DNA of 25,618 nucleotides from an uncultured Lachnospiraceae bacterium (GCA_910588295.1 CAJUQO010000049.1:1-25618); one strand, 5' to 3'. Positions 16,417-25,198 are shown, counted from the stretch's first letter. A program made the numbers and translations. Notes: a model not told the origin generated them from the sequence alone.

Positions 16417-17460
16417 TCATCCGAGATCCGGATGCAGACGGAGCGCACGGAGCAATACCTGGTTTTCCCCATGGCGGCGCACCGCCACACGAAAATATCC
16501 GCTGCCAAGCCCCGGATAATTGCTGCAGCTTCGGATCAGCACCCCCTGTTCCAGACAATGCTCTTTCAGATCCTCCGGCCCCCGGAAGAAAATGTAGTTC
16601 GCCTGAGAGTCGTACACCCCAAGACCAGCGGCGGCCATCTCCCGTTTCATCCAGGCGAGTTCTTCCAGCACGATTCCGCGCCCTTTTCTGACATACTCCC
16701 GTTCTCTCAGCGCCGCCACCCCGGCTGCCTGGGCGGGAATCGATACATTCCAGGGCTGCGTCACCCGGCCCATTTTTTCCAAAAGCTCCTTATTGGAACA
16801 AAGGCCATATCCCAGCCGCAGACCGGCCATGGCATACCGCTTGGTAAATGCTTTCAACAGAAACAAATGAGGGTTTTGCGCCAGCCGGGATTTCAGCGTA
16901 TGCTTCTCCTCGTCGGGAATGAAATCCTGAAAACATTCATCCACCACCAACAGAATGCCGCGTTTATCGCAAACCTCCGCGATCTCCGCAAGCACCTTGG
17001 GCTCAATCAGAAATCCTGTGGGATTATTGGGGTTGCACAAAAAAGCCACATCCGGGGATTCCCCCGGCATGTCCAGATAATCCCTGTCAATCCTGAAATC
17101 CCTGCGGGAAGAGTCGTAATAGGACACGGTGCACCCCACCGCTTCCAAAGCCTGGGCATACTCCGCAAAAGTCGGAGCCTGCACCAGAGCATTTCCCGGG
17201 CGAACAGCCTGTACCAGAGAAAAGATCAGATCCGCCGCTCCGTTGCCGCAGATGATCTGTTCCCGTGGAACCTGCTCATAATCCGCAAGGGTCTCCGTCA
17301 GCGCGGCACACTGAATATCCGGATAATGGGCTATCTGCTCCATACTTCTGGCCGCGGCCTCCGTTACCGCCGGGGGCGTTCCAAGCGGATTCATATTGGA
17401 CGAAAAATCCAGCACTCCCGGATGGCGGTATACATCCCCGCCATGTATCTGTTCCTTCAT
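16417..17460 (-). CDS. cobD: Threonine-phosphate decarboxylase (CobD)
   Basis: PLP enzyme giving (R)-1-amino-2-propanol phosphate, the linker used by CbiB. It is 347 residues with an aminotransferase class I/II fold. Visible are HGGDVYRHPGVLDFSSNMNP at the N-terminus, NPNNPTG at 143-149, the PLP-binding Asp in VVDECFQDF and the Schiff-base Lys207 in AFTKRYAMAGLRLGY. The product might be called a histidinol-phosphate aminotransferase in automatic annotation, but the N-terminal HGGD motif and the cobalamin context decide for CobD. The start is ATG 17460, 5 nt after GGAGG. The 88 nt to cbiB contain no recognisable element. Confidence 0.92.
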   Translation of the reverse strand: MKEQIHGGDVYRHPGVLDFSSNMNPLGTPPAVTEAAARSMEQIAHYPDIQCAALTETLADYEQVPREQIICGNGAADLIFSLVQAVRPGNALVQAPTFAEYAQALEAVGCTVSYYDSSRRDFRIDRDYLDMPGESPDVAFLCNPNNPTGFLIEPKVLAEIAEVCDKRGILLVVDECFQDFIPDEEKHTLKSRLAQNPHLFLLKAFTKRYAMAGLRLGYGLCSNKELLEKMGRVTQPWNVSIPAQAAGVAALREREYVRKGRGIVLEELAWMKREMAAAGLGVYDSQANYIFFRGPEDLKEHCLEQGVLIRSCSNYPGLGSGYFRVAVRRHGENQVLLRALRLHPDLG

Positions 17461-17548
17461 AAATCCCTCCGATGGCATGATGTCCATGCCGCACAATGAT
17501 CATATGGCGATCCGCAGTCAACCATGCATGGGCAAGACGAGCTGCCGT

Positions 17549-18529
17549 TCACCACAAAAGCATAATCCCCAGCCGTATTCCTCCGAAGATCAGCAGGGCC
17601 AGCCAGGCCGTTGTCATTAATAAACGGTTGGCCCTGGGGATATCCTCCGCCTCCACAGGCCGGCACGCATCGCCAATGGTCTTCTTTTTGTGCAGCTTCC
17701 CAAAATACCAGGCGTCCCCGGCCAGCCGGATTCCCAGCGCCCCGGCCATCACCGCCTCCGTGTGGGCCGAATTCGGACTGGCGTGATTCCGCCTGTCCCT
17801 GAAAAAAATTCTCCAGGCTCTTCTGCCGTCCAAACCGCAAAAAAAAGATGCCAGCGTCATGATCACAGCCGAGAGACGAGCCGGTATAAAGTTTACGAGG
17901 TCATCCAGCAGGGCCGCCGCCGTGCCGAAATAGCGATAGCGGTCATTTTGATATCCCACCATAGAGTCCATGGTATTGATGGATTTGTACGCAAACCCCG
18001 GCACCGCGCCGCCGATCATCATATAAAACAGAGGCGCCAATACACCGTCCGAGGCATTCTCCGCCACAGTTTCCACGGCTGCCTTCGTCACGCCTTCTTC
18101 CGTCAGGTTCTCCGTATCCCGTCCCACGATCATGGAAACCGCGTACCGTCCCCCGGCCAGATCACCCTCCGCCAGACGCTCATACACCTTCATGCTCTCA
18201 TCCTTCAGAGAACGCGCTGCCAAGAGCTGATAGCACATAAAACTCTCTACAGCCAGTCCCGCAACCCAGTGGAACTGATACAAAACCCACAGCGCAGCCC
18301 AGGGCAGCGCCGTGCTGACCCCCGTCACCAGGATCACCAGGCATATACCGCCCAGCCTCTCGCCGCTCTTATTTTTCGGCAGAATCTTTCGCAACGCTGT
18401 TTCCGCCAGAGAGATCCACTTCCCGATCGCCTGTACCGGATGATACAGCCCGTGGGGATCTCCCAGCAGCATATCCAGCACAAAGCCGACCGCCACGGCT
18501 GTCAGCGTGTATTTTATATGTAATAGCAT
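17549..18529 (-). CDS. cbiB: Adenosylcobinamide-phosphate synthase (CbiB)
   Basis: Integral membrane enzyme attaching aminopropanol phosphate to adenosylcobyric acid. It is 326 residues. An N-terminal hydrophobic helix (TAVAVGFVLDMLLG) leads to the family motif GDPHGLYHPVQAIGKWI; then come a long membrane segment (about 65-95), the conserved ENASDGVLAPLFY and KSINTMDSMVGY, and a C-terminal membrane helix (LALLIFGGIRLGIMLLW). The start is ATG 18529, with AAGGGTG just upstream. It lies 23 nt after cobC and ahead of its substrate-supplying partner cobD. Confidence 0.93.
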   Translation of the reverse strand: MLLHIKYTLTAVAVGFVLDMLLGDPHGLYHPVQAIGKWISLAETALRKILPKNKSGERLGGICLVILVTGVSTALPWAALWVLYQFHWVAGLAVESFMCYQLLAARSLKDESMKVYERLAEGDLAGGRYAVSMIVGRDTENLTEEGVTKAAVETVAENASDGVLAPLFYMMIGGAVPGFAYKSINTMDSMVGYQNDRYRYFGTAAALLDDLVNFIPARLSAVIMTLASFFCGLDGRRAWRIFFRDRRNHASPNSAHTEAVMAGALGIRLAGDAWYFGKLHKKKTIGDACRPVEAEDIPRANRLLMTTAWLALLIFGGIRLGIMLLW

Positions 18530-18552
18530 TGTTTCACCCTTATGTGTTTATT

Positions 18553-19137
18553 TCAGCGAAGAAGGATCAGTTTCGGATCTGTCCCCCATTTTTCCGGCTC
18601 CGTCCGAACCGTAATCCACTCGCCGTTCCCTATCTGCCAGTCGTAATAATCTCTGTGGGGTTTGGACCAGGCGTCCATCACCGCCATGACCGTGCCTCCA
18701 TGGGCCACCACCACCGCTTCCCTGCATCCGGCAAGGCGGATTTTTTCCACTACCCGTAAAAATCCGGCGCGACACCTGGCACAGAATGCTTCCCTGCTTT
18801 CCCCCCCGGGAAAAGGCAGCATACCGTTGCTGTCTATCCACCGCTGATAATCCGGGTTTCCGGAAAGCTCCCGCCAGTTTTTTCCCTCAAAAGCCCCGAA
18901 ATCGCATTCGGAAAGCTCCGGCACCGGTACCGTCTCCAGCCGCGGATAAAGGATGCGGGCTGTCTCCACACAGCGCCGCATCGGGCTCACAAAGAGAAGC
19001 TCCGCCTTCGGCGCTTCCACATCCGCAAGGATCTTTGCACCTTCCGCGCAGAGCGGTTCGTCCGTGCGGCCCACATACCGGTGCTCCCTGTTTCCCGCCG
19101 TCCGGCCATGGCGGATCAGGTGAATCCGCACCGTCAT
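18553..19137 (-). CDS. cobC: Alpha-ribazole phosphatase, histidine phosphatase family (CobC)
   Basis: Predicted to remove the 5'-phosphate from alpha-ribazole phosphate or adenosylcobalamin phosphate in nucleotide-loop assembly. It is 194 residues. The phosphohistidine motif LIRHGRT (His10) and the second catalytic His146 in VVVAHGGTV are present, as is SPMRRCVETA. Without context this family is hard to assign; the position within the cob genes supports CobC. Its ATG overlaps the stop of the preceding CobU-like gene (ATGA), with GAGG 5 nt upstream. Confidence 0.86.
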   Translation of the reverse strand: MTVRIHLIRHGRTAGNREHRYVGRTDEPLCAEGAKILADVEAPKAELLFVSPMRRCVETARILYPRLETVPVPELSECDFGAFEGKNWRELSGNPDYQRWIDSNGMLPFPGGESREAFCARCRAGFLRVVEKIRLAGCREAVVVAHGGTVMAVMDAWSKPHRDYYDWQIGNGEWITVRTEPEKWGTDPKLILLR

Positions 19138-19508
19138 TTGATCCTCACCCCGATCCCGCAGATTACCCGGTAGACCGCTTCCGCCTCCGCCGCCAGACCG
19201 GTGCAGACACGCCCCACCGTCTCCCGGTAACGACGGTCAAAAGCATCCACCGGCACCACGCCGCAGCCCAGCTCGTTGGCTGTCAGCACCACACCCGGGT
19301 TCGCCCGCATCACCCGCTCCGGAATTCCGGTACAATCCCGTCCCTCCGCCAGCCGGTTTCGGATATACTCGTGAAAATCTACCATCCCGCCGCAGGTATC
19401 CAGTTCATCTTCTCCGCAGATCCGGCCGTCCGCCCAATCTTCCAATCCGGAAATTTCCCGGGCAAACTGCCGCTTCCCCTGAAAAGCGCCGCCAATCACC
19501 AGAATCAT
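19134..19508 (-). CDS. Short CobU-like protein (second, reduced copy)
   Basis: A 124-residue protein resembling the two ends of CobU. The N-terminus VIGGAFQGKRQFA aligns with a P-loop whose final Ser/Thr is Arg, and the C-terminus VVLTANELGCGVVPVDAFDRRYRETVGRV...CGIGVRIK matches the end of adenosylcobinamide kinase/guanylyltransferase. The central RHRxxR guanylyltransferase motif of full CobU is absent, although a His occurs in VDFHEYIRNRL. A complete CobU is encoded three genes upstream at 20279-20821, so this is a paralogue that may have lost GTP transfer or gained another role. Start ATG 19508, GGAGG with an 8-nt spacer; the cobS stop lies at that ribosome site. Confidence 0.75.
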   Translation of the reverse strand: MILVIGGAFQGKRQFAREISGLEDWADGRICGEDELDTCGGMVDFHEYIRNRLAEGRDCTGIPERVMRANPGVVLTANELGCGVVPVDAFDRRYRETVGRVCTGLAAEAEAVYRVICGIGVRIK

Positions 19509-19520
19509 CTGTCTATCCTC

Positions 19521-20282
19521 CTACCACATCCGCACAAACACCTGGGCCAACAGCATCACCAGCTCACAGATACTCAGAAAATACCCTGCGATATCCCCGG
19601 TGGTGCCCCCAAAATATTTCATTGCCTTTCTGTAATACCAGAAAAATACCGCCGCCGCCGTGCCGCAGTTCACCGCGCCGTACACCGGATGCAGACAGAA
19701 ATTCGCCGCCGCCAGAAGAACCATGTACAGAACCAGCACCGTCTGCACCCGCCCGGTACTGGCATCCTTTGAAAAGGCCGCCACCGTGCCGTCCTTGCGC
19801 GCCTTGGGAAATGACACAATGGACATGGCCGAGAGGCACCTCGTCATCGGAAAGCTCAGGCACAAAAAGGGCAGGATCTCCGGCGTGACCTCACTGTAAG
19901 CACCGTACAGGAGGAGAAAATACACAATACCGGTCAACACCGCAAAAGCCCCGGTATGTACGTCTTTCAGAATCTCCAGCCGCCGCTCCCGGGGCATCCA
20001 GGCGCTCAAAGCGTCCGCCGTATCCAGCAGTCCGTCCAGATGGATCCCTCCTGTGACAAAAAAGGGGATCAGCATCAGGATTACCGTATAAAGACAGCCG
20101 TTCCAGGGAAGATTTCTGCCCCCCATTCCCCATAAGCCTGTCAGTCCGCCGACCACCACGCCTACCCAGGGAAAAAAGCACATCATATAGGCCATGTTTT
20201 CTTCACTCCAGTCACAGTTCGGCACCGGAATCTTGGAAAACATGGAAAAGGCTATCATACAGCTATGGTATATCTTCTTCAA
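19521..20282 (-). CDS. cobS: Adenosylcobinamide-GDP ribazoletransferase (CobS)
   Basis: Membrane enzyme joining adenosylcobinamide-GDP with alpha-ribazole (phosphate), the last assembly step. It is 253 residues and polytopic. The family start IAFSMFSKIPVP is followed by FFPWVG, then GGIHLDGLLDTADAL with the acidic metal-binding residues, and later DVHTGAFAV and FPMTRCLSA. I start it at TTG 20282, which overlaps the cobU stop (TTGA) and has AGGGGG 9 nt upstream. This places about eight residues before IAFSM, as in homologs. ATG 20258 is the alternative but has a poorly placed ribosome site and cuts into the conserved start. Confidence 0.9.
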   Translation of the reverse strand: MKKIYHSCMIAFSMFSKIPVPNCDWSEENMAYMMCFFPWVGVVVGGLTGLWGMGGRNLPWNGCLYTVILMLIPFFVTGGIHLDGLLDTADALSAWMPRERRLEILKDVHTGAFAVLTGIVYFLLLYGAYSEVTPEILPFLCLSFPMTRCLSAMSIVSFPKARKDGTVAAFSKDASTGRVQTVLVLYMVLLAAANFCLHPVYGAVNCGTAAAVFFWYYRKAMKYFGGTTGDIAGYFLSICELVMLLAQVFVRMW

Positions 20283-20821
20283 GAGCTTTTTCCCCCTTTT
20301 ATAGTCAGAGGTATCCCGCAAACCACCTCCGTCACCGCATCGGCCAGACGTCCCATCCGGGCGTTGATCTCACCGAGGTACCGCTGGTAACGTGCCGTCT
20401 CCTCATCATATCGCAAACCATCCGAAAAAATCTCATTGGTAACCACCACCAGATGTCCGACCTGCCCCAGCAGACTGCCGATGCCTTCCATCACGGCCTC
20501 CACGGTGCCCTCACCGGCTCCCTGTTCCTGATACATTTCGTTGGCCACCAGGTTGGACATACATTCCAGCAATACCACGCTGCCCGCGGGCACCCGCAGA
20601 CCGGAAAGGCCAGTATACCATTCCACCGTGGAAAACTGTTTGCGGCTGCGCATCTGCCTGTGGCGGGCGATGCGGGCATGGCACTCCTCATCATAGGGAT
20701 ACATGGTCGCCACATAGATTCTCTCCGCCGGGCCGAGATCCAGCACACACTGTTCGGCATAGGCGGATTTCCCGCTCCCGCTTCCCCCTGTAATCACATG
20801 AAACATAGGCCGCCCCATCAT
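20279..20821 (-). CDS. cobU: Adenosylcobinamide kinase / adenosylcobinamide-phosphate guanylyltransferase (CobU)
   Basis: Bifunctional enzyme that phosphorylates adenosylcobinamide and transfers GMP to it. It is 180 residues from ATG 20821. The P-loop HVITGGSGSGKSAYAE, the guanylylated-His motif ARHRQMR (His54), VLLECMSNLVANEM and the VVTNEIFSDG segment are all intact. ATG 20821 overlaps the cobT stop (ATGA). ATG 20806 is an alternative that would begin at MFHVITGG, close to many homologs. A hairpin in the end of cobT sits immediately before the first start. Confidence 0.93.
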   Translation of the reverse strand: MMGRPMFHVITGGSGSGKSAYAEQCVLDLGPAERIYVATMYPYDEECHARIARHRQMRSRKQFSTVEWYTGLSGLRVPAGSVVLLECMSNLVANEMYQEQGAGEGTVEAVMEGIGSLLGQVGHLVVVTNEIFSDGLRYDEETARYQRYLGEINARMGRLADAVTEVVCGIPLTIKGGKSS

Positions 20822-21867
20822 GACAGCGGAACATAATGTTCCATGCTGTTTTCTTCAAAGGAGGCCACACCGCGGTAAACCTCGATCGTCATATCCAGAA
20901 TGGGAAACAGCAGCACCGCGCCGCTTCCCTCCCCCAGACGCATATGGCAGTCCATAAATCCTTCCAGGCCAAGCTGTTCAAGCACCAGGGCCGAGGCCGG
21001 TTCCTGAGACAGATGGGAAGCAAACATATAGGATTTCGATTCGGGGCAGAGCATGGCCGCCGTCATGGCCGCCACACCGGAAATAAAACCGTCCACGACC
21101 ACCGGGATACCCAGGGCCGCGCCGCCCAGGAATACGCCGGCCATACCCGCGATATCGAATCCGCCCACCGCCGAGAGCACCCCCAGGGCGTCCTTCGCGT
21201 CCAACCGATAACGCTCCAGAGCCTCTTTGATCACCCGGATCTTTTTGTCCAGCCCGACGCTGGAGAGCCCGGCGCCCCGTCCCGTCACTGTCTCCACCGG
21301 AACGCCGGTGAAAGCCGCCGTCATGGCGCTGCTGGTGGTGGTGTTTCCGATCCCCATCTCTCCGGTAGCCAGAATACGATATCCCTGATCATAGAGCTTT
21401 TCCGCCATATGTATGCCCACCTCCATGGCCTGCACCGCCTGTTCTCTGGTCATGGCCGGTTCTTTCGCAAAATTTTTCGTGCCATAGGCCACCTTATGGT
21501 TCGGAAGAATCGTATCGGAGGCAATGCCGATATCCACGGGAAATACGTCCGCGCCGGATTTCTTACAGAAAATCGCCGCCGTGGCTTTTTCTTTCAGAAA
21601 ATTCTCGGCAATGATCTTTGTGACCTCCTGGCCGCTTTGGGAGATCCCTTCCTCCACCACGCCATTGTCGGCGCACATCACCACAAGGGCTTTTTTATCC
21701 AGAGAAACCGCCGACGTCCGCAACATACCGGCAATGCGCACCACCGCGTCCTGCAGCTTGCCCAGGCTGTGCAGCGGGATCGAGGTGTCGTTCCACCGCT
21801 CCCAGGCCGCATCCATGGCCTCCCGGGAGAGAGGCCGGATCTTCTCTATGGTTTCCTGTAATGTCAT
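20818..21867 (-). CDS. cobT: Nicotinate-nucleotide-dimethylbenzimidazole phosphoribosyltransferase (CobT)
   Basis: Forms alpha-ribazole phosphate from nicotinate mononucleotide and the lower-ligand base. It is 349 residues. The catalytic Glu313 lies in RLGEGSGAVL; other signatures are VVMCADNGVVEEGISQ, ATGEMGIGNTTTSSA and VDGFISG. ATG 21867 is used because it overlaps the cbiA stop (ATGA) with AGGTG just upstream; a longer open frame back to 21990 runs through the end of cbiA and lacks family similarity. Which lower base is attached cannot be told from the sequence. Confidence 0.94.
   Translation of the reverse strand: MTLQETIEKIRPLSREAMDAAWERWNDTSIPLHSLGKLQDAVVRIAGMLRTSAVSLDKKALVVMCADNGVVEEGISQSGQEVTKIIAENFLKEKATAAIFCKKSGADVFPVDIGIASDTILPNHKVAYGTKNFAKEPAMTREQAVQAMEVGIHMAEKLYDQGYRILATGEMGIGNTTTSSAMTAAFTGVPVETVTGRGAGLSSVGLDKKIRVIKEALERYRLDAKDALGVLSAVGGFDIAGMAGVFLGGAALGIPVVVDGFISGVAAMTAAMLCPESKSYMFASHLSQEPASALVLEQLGLEGFMDCHMRLGEGSGAVLLFPILDMTIEVYRGVASFEENSMEHYVPLS
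20823..20849 (-). other. mRNA hairpin at the cobT-cobU junction
   Basis: Within the last codons of cobT is a perfect palindrome, GGAACATAATGTTCC (20828-20842), extended by ACAGC/GCTGT arms (20823-20827, 20845-20849) with a 2-nt bulge. The RNA stem ends one base before the cobU ATG at 20821. There is no U tract, so it is not a terminator. It could make cobU translation depend on cobT translation or mark an RNase site. Confidence 0.4.
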
Positions 21868-23231
21868 GTTATCACCTGTCCTTTTTTTCTGCACTTGTCC
21901 AAAAAGGTGTCTGCGAATTTTATATTTGCATAGTAGTAAATATGAGGAAACCCGGCAAACAGCGTATCCGTGCTGTGTATACAGTCCCATCCCCGGCTGC
22001 TCAGCGGCTTTTCGGCTTTCCAGCCCCCGCCACAGGCATCCGAATCAAAATAATGGAATTCATGGGCAGGAAGGCTGCCCACCTCTTTGCCGAAAGCTGT
22101 ACCGCCCCGCAGGGTTACATAACCGAAACGGGTCAGGCGGGGCGTCTTCCACACCTTTCCGGGAATCACTCCGGCCATGGGCCACGCCCTGCCGTCCATA
22201 TCCTCCATGGTCTGATGAAGATACATAAAACCGCCGCACTCCGCCGTCGTAGGTATCCCTCCCAGGATAGCCTCCCGCAGAACCCGGCGCATCGCCGTAT
22301 TTTCACTCAGCTCCCGGGCATAGAGCTCGGGATAACCGCCGTTCAGGATGAGGCCGCAGATCCCCTCCGGAAGACGGGTATCGTGGATCGGCGAAAAGGG
22401 AACGAGACATGCGCCGTGCTCCCGCAGATAGTCCAGATTATCTTCATAGAAAAAACAAAATGCCTCGTCCATGGCCACACCGATATGGAGCGGTTCGGAA
22501 ATGGCCTCGCCACAGGGATTTTCCGTCTCCTCTGTCATATCCTCCGCCGTCCGCGCCAGCTCCAGCAATCCGTCGATATCCACGGATTTCTCCATAGCCG
22601 CCGCCAATGTCTCCAACTGCCTCTGCAAGTCATGGATCTCCTCCGGAAGCACCAGTCCCAGATGGCGGCTCTCCAGCAGACAGTCCTTTAGCTCCGGAAG
22701 ATAGCCGCAGACCTTCACCGGGAGCTGTTCCTCCACCATGGCCTTCACCCGCGGGTAGAGCATCGGTGAGATCCGGTTCAGGATCACCCCGCGGATATGG
22801 CTGTTTTCTTTATACTCCAGAAATCCCTTGATCATGGGCACAATAGACACGCTCATCCCACGGCAGTTTACTAACAGTACTGCAGGAGTATCCGTCACAT
22901 CGGCCAGCTCCCACGCGCTGGCCTCTGCGGATATACCCGCCAGGCCGTCGTAATAACCCATGACGCCCTCTATGACCGCCACATCAGCCCCCGCGCCGTT
23001 TTTCCGCAGCAGATACCGCGTCACATCCCTGCCGGTGAAAAACGTATCCAGATTGCGGCTCCTGGTTCCGATCACCTTCGTGTGGAACATAGGATCGATA
23101 TAGTCCGGCCCACATTTAAAAGATACCGTTTCTAGGCCGCGATTTTTTAACACCTGCAAAAGGCCGCAGGTACACAGCGTCTTTCCGCTGCCGCTGGCCG
23201 CCGCCGTGATCAGTATTCTCGGAAGCTTCAT
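21864..23231 (-). CDS. cbiA: Cobyrinate a,c-diamide synthase (CbiA)
   Basis: Glutamine- and ATP-dependent amidation of the a and c carboxylates of cobyrinate. It is 455 residues. The N-terminal P-loop domain has ITAAASGSGKT (8-18) and FKCGPDYIDPMFH; the C-terminal class I amidotransferase has the nucleophile Cys332 in TTAECGGFMYL and LILNGGYPELYA before it. The start is ATG 23231, overlapping the stop of cbiJET (ATGA); its own stop overlaps cobT. Confidence 0.95.
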   Translation of the reverse strand: MKLPRILITAAASGSGKTLCTCGLLQVLKNRGLETVSFKCGPDYIDPMFHTKVIGTRSRNLDTFFTGRDVTRYLLRKNGAGADVAVIEGVMGYYDGLAGISAEASAWELADVTDTPAVLLVNCRGMSVSIVPMIKGFLEYKENSHIRGVILNRISPMLYPRVKAMVEEQLPVKVCGYLPELKDCLLESRHLGLVLPEEIHDLQRQLETLAAAMEKSVDIDGLLELARTAEDMTEETENPCGEAISEPLHIGVAMDEAFCFFYEDNLDYLREHGACLVPFSPIHDTRLPEGICGLILNGGYPELYARELSENTAMRRVLREAILGGIPTTAECGGFMYLHQTMEDMDGRAWPMAGVIPGKVWKTPRLTRFGYVTLRGGTAFGKEVGSLPAHEFHYFDSDACGGGWKAEKPLSSRGWDCIHSTDTLFAGFPHIYYYANIKFADTFLDKCRKKGQVIT

Positions 23232-25198
23232 AGCTGCGCCTCCCCCAAGAAGGTAAAAATATACACAGGATTCTGTCCCATCATCATATGATAGGCGCCC
23301 ACCTCCCTGGATTTTGCCACGGACAGGGATACCACCTCCGTATCGGTGACGGGGAACTCCCGCATCACCCTGAGCGTCTCCTCTACAGTCTCCAGGGTGA
23401 TCGCATTCACCACGATACGGATGGCCGGATTCTTTTCCAGCAATAAAGCCACGATCTCGCGAAGATTTCCCGAAGATCCGCCGATAAACGCATGGGTCGG
23501 TACGGGAAGATCCTTTAATGCCTCCGGGGCCAGCCCCTCGACAACGGTCAGATTATCCGCGCCGAAATGATTCTTGTTCCTTTTCAGAAGCTCCACGGCG
23601 TCTGCTTTCCTCTCCACGGCATACACCTGTCCCCCGGGAACCGCCAGAGCCATCTCCACCGAGACGGAACCTGTACCGGCTCCCACATCATAAATGACCG
23701 AATCCGCCTGAAGCTGCAACTTAGCCACGGAAACCGTACGTACCTCCTCCTTGGTCATCGGCGCCTTATCCCGGAGAAAACGTTCATCGGACATGCCATG
23801 GGTCACTACCCTCCCGGCAGCCTCCGGATTTTCCAGATAGACTACGCAGAGAGGATCGGTCTTTACTTCGAGAAAATCCTGCGGATATCCCCGCGTGATT
23901 TTTTCGTCCGGGTAGGACAGCCGCTCTCCCACCGTCAGATGCACATGATCCATACCGTATTGATGAAGCTTCCCACACAATCCGGCCACGCCGTCCGCCG
24001 TTCCCAGTATGGCAAATACGTTCGGATGGCGTTTGATGCGCCCCACCAGATTTTCATCTTTTCCATGGATGCTGTAGGGACGAACATCCTCCCAGGGAAT
24101 ACCCAGTTTCGCGAAAAAACACACCATGGAGGAAATTCCCGGCAGGATCTCCGCTTCCGGCCCCAATACGGCCAGAAGCTTCTTGGCACCGCTGAAAAAA
24201 CCCACGTCGCCGGACAGCGCCACGGCCACTTTCTCACATTCGGGATGACTGTCTATGCAGGCTTTGATCTCATCGGGCCTGTAGGCGTGGAAAACTTCCT
24301 GCCCCGACACGGCCGCCGCATCCGTCATGCGCCGCGCTCCGATCAGAAGCTCCGCCTCCCGGATCGCCCGCTTGGCCTCTTCGGTCATGGTTCCCGCACC
24401 CCCCGGGCCGATACCCACCAGGGATATTTTCTGCCTGGGGCGAATGGCCAGCCGCTCCAGCAAAAGGCGTTTGCACCGGGACAGGGTATATCCCTCCTCC
24501 CGCAGCGGACGCCCCACCACCACCAGCTTCGCGCCGGCCTCCCGGGCCGCTGCCAGTTTCTCCGGAAAACCGCCGGTTTTCCCTGACTCCTTTGTCACCA
24601 GGTAGCGGATCTCATACTGGCGCATCATAGCCACATTCAGTTCCCGGGAAAACGGCCCCTGCATACAGATCAGATGCCGCCCCACAAAACCGAGCTCCCC
24701 GCAGGAACGCACCACGTCGGGCAGGGACAGCACTCGGGCAAACACCCGCCGGGCATAATCCGGTATTACCGTATAAGCCTTGAGTTCCTTACTCCCGGTG
24801 GCAGCCAGTATATTCCCCTTTGTATCCCGCAGAGCTTCGGCGGCCTCCGCCACGGAATTTACCGTTATGACTTCCGAATCGTCCCATCCCTCGGATTCCC
24901 GAAGGAGCCGGATATACTCCGTCTGCGTTTTTTCACAGGCCCGCCGGATATTTTCCGTCACCGCAGCCGCATAGGGATGGGTGGCGTCGATCACAAATTC
25001 ACAGTCTTCGGCAAACAGATCTTCCATCTGCGCCTCGTCAAGCCGCTCATGGGATATCGTCAGCCGCCCCCCCGCCGGCAGCAGGCTTTCGCCGTACTCA
25101 GTCGCCACACAGACCCGGGCTCCGATCCCATGCCTGTCCAGAAACTCCGCGATCTGCCGTCCCTCAGCCGTTCCGGCAAACACAACAATCTTTGACAT
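23228..25198 (-). CDS. cbiJET: Triple fusion: cobalt-precorrin-6A reductase (CbiJ) + C5 methyltransferase (CbiE) + C15 methyltransferase/decarboxylase (CbiT)
   Basis: One 656-residue polypeptide with three cobalamin enzymes. Residues 1-252 are CbiJ/CobK: VVFAGTAEGRQIAEFL, VIDATHPYAA, AATGSKEL and QGPFSRELN, the NAD(P)H-dependent reductase. Residues 256-455 are CbiE: SLVGIGPGGAGTMT, ALSGDVGFFSGAK and LPGISSMVCFFAKLG, a tetrapyrrole methylase. Residues 468-656 are CbiT, a Rossmann methyltransferase: KAPMTKEEVRTVSVAKL, the SAM loop DVGAGTGSVSVE (504-515) and FIGGSSGNLREI. CbiE-CbiT fusions are well known; adding CbiJ at the front is less usual. No stop or frameshift separates the parts, and two linkers (about 250-256 and 455-470) join them. 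Start ATG 25198, AGAGGGTG with a 5-nt spacer; 12 nt after cbiH. Confidence 0.93.
   Translation of the reverse strand: MSKIVVFAGTAEGRQIAEFLDRHGIGARVCVATEYGESLLPAGGRLTISHERLDEAQMEDLFAEDCEFVIDATHPYAAAVTENIRRACEKTQTEYIRLLRESEGWDDSEVITVNSVAEAAEALRDTKGNILAATGSKELKAYTVIPDYARRVFARVLSLPDVVRSCGELGFVGRHLICMQGPFSRELNVAMMRQYEIRYLVTKESGKTGGFPEKLAAAREAGAKLVVVGRPLREEGYTLSRCKRLLLERLAIRPRQKISLVGIGPGGAGTMTEEAKRAIREAELLIGARRMTDAAAVSGQEVFHAYRPDEIKACIDSHPECEKVAVALSGDVGFFSGAKKLLAVLGPEAEILPGISSMVCFFAKLGIPWEDVRPYSIHGKDENLVGRIKRHPNVFAILGTADGVAGLCGKLHQYGMDHVHLTVGERLSYPDEKITRGYPQDFLEVKTDPLCVVYLENPEAAGRVVTHGMSDERFLRDKAPMTKEEVRTVSVAKLQLQADSVIYDVGAGTGSVSVEMALAVPGGQVYAVERKADAVELLKRNKNHFGADNLTVVEGLAPEALKDLPVPTHAFIGGSSGNLREIVALLLEKNPAIRIVVNAITLETVEETLRVMREFPVTDTEVVSLSVAKSREVGAYHMMMGQNPVYIFTFLGEAQL

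Noticed and set aside
21868..21990. 41-codon N-terminal extension of CobT.
   Set aside because: It overlaps the end of cbiA, has no family similarity, and the ATGA overlap at 21867 gives the expected start.
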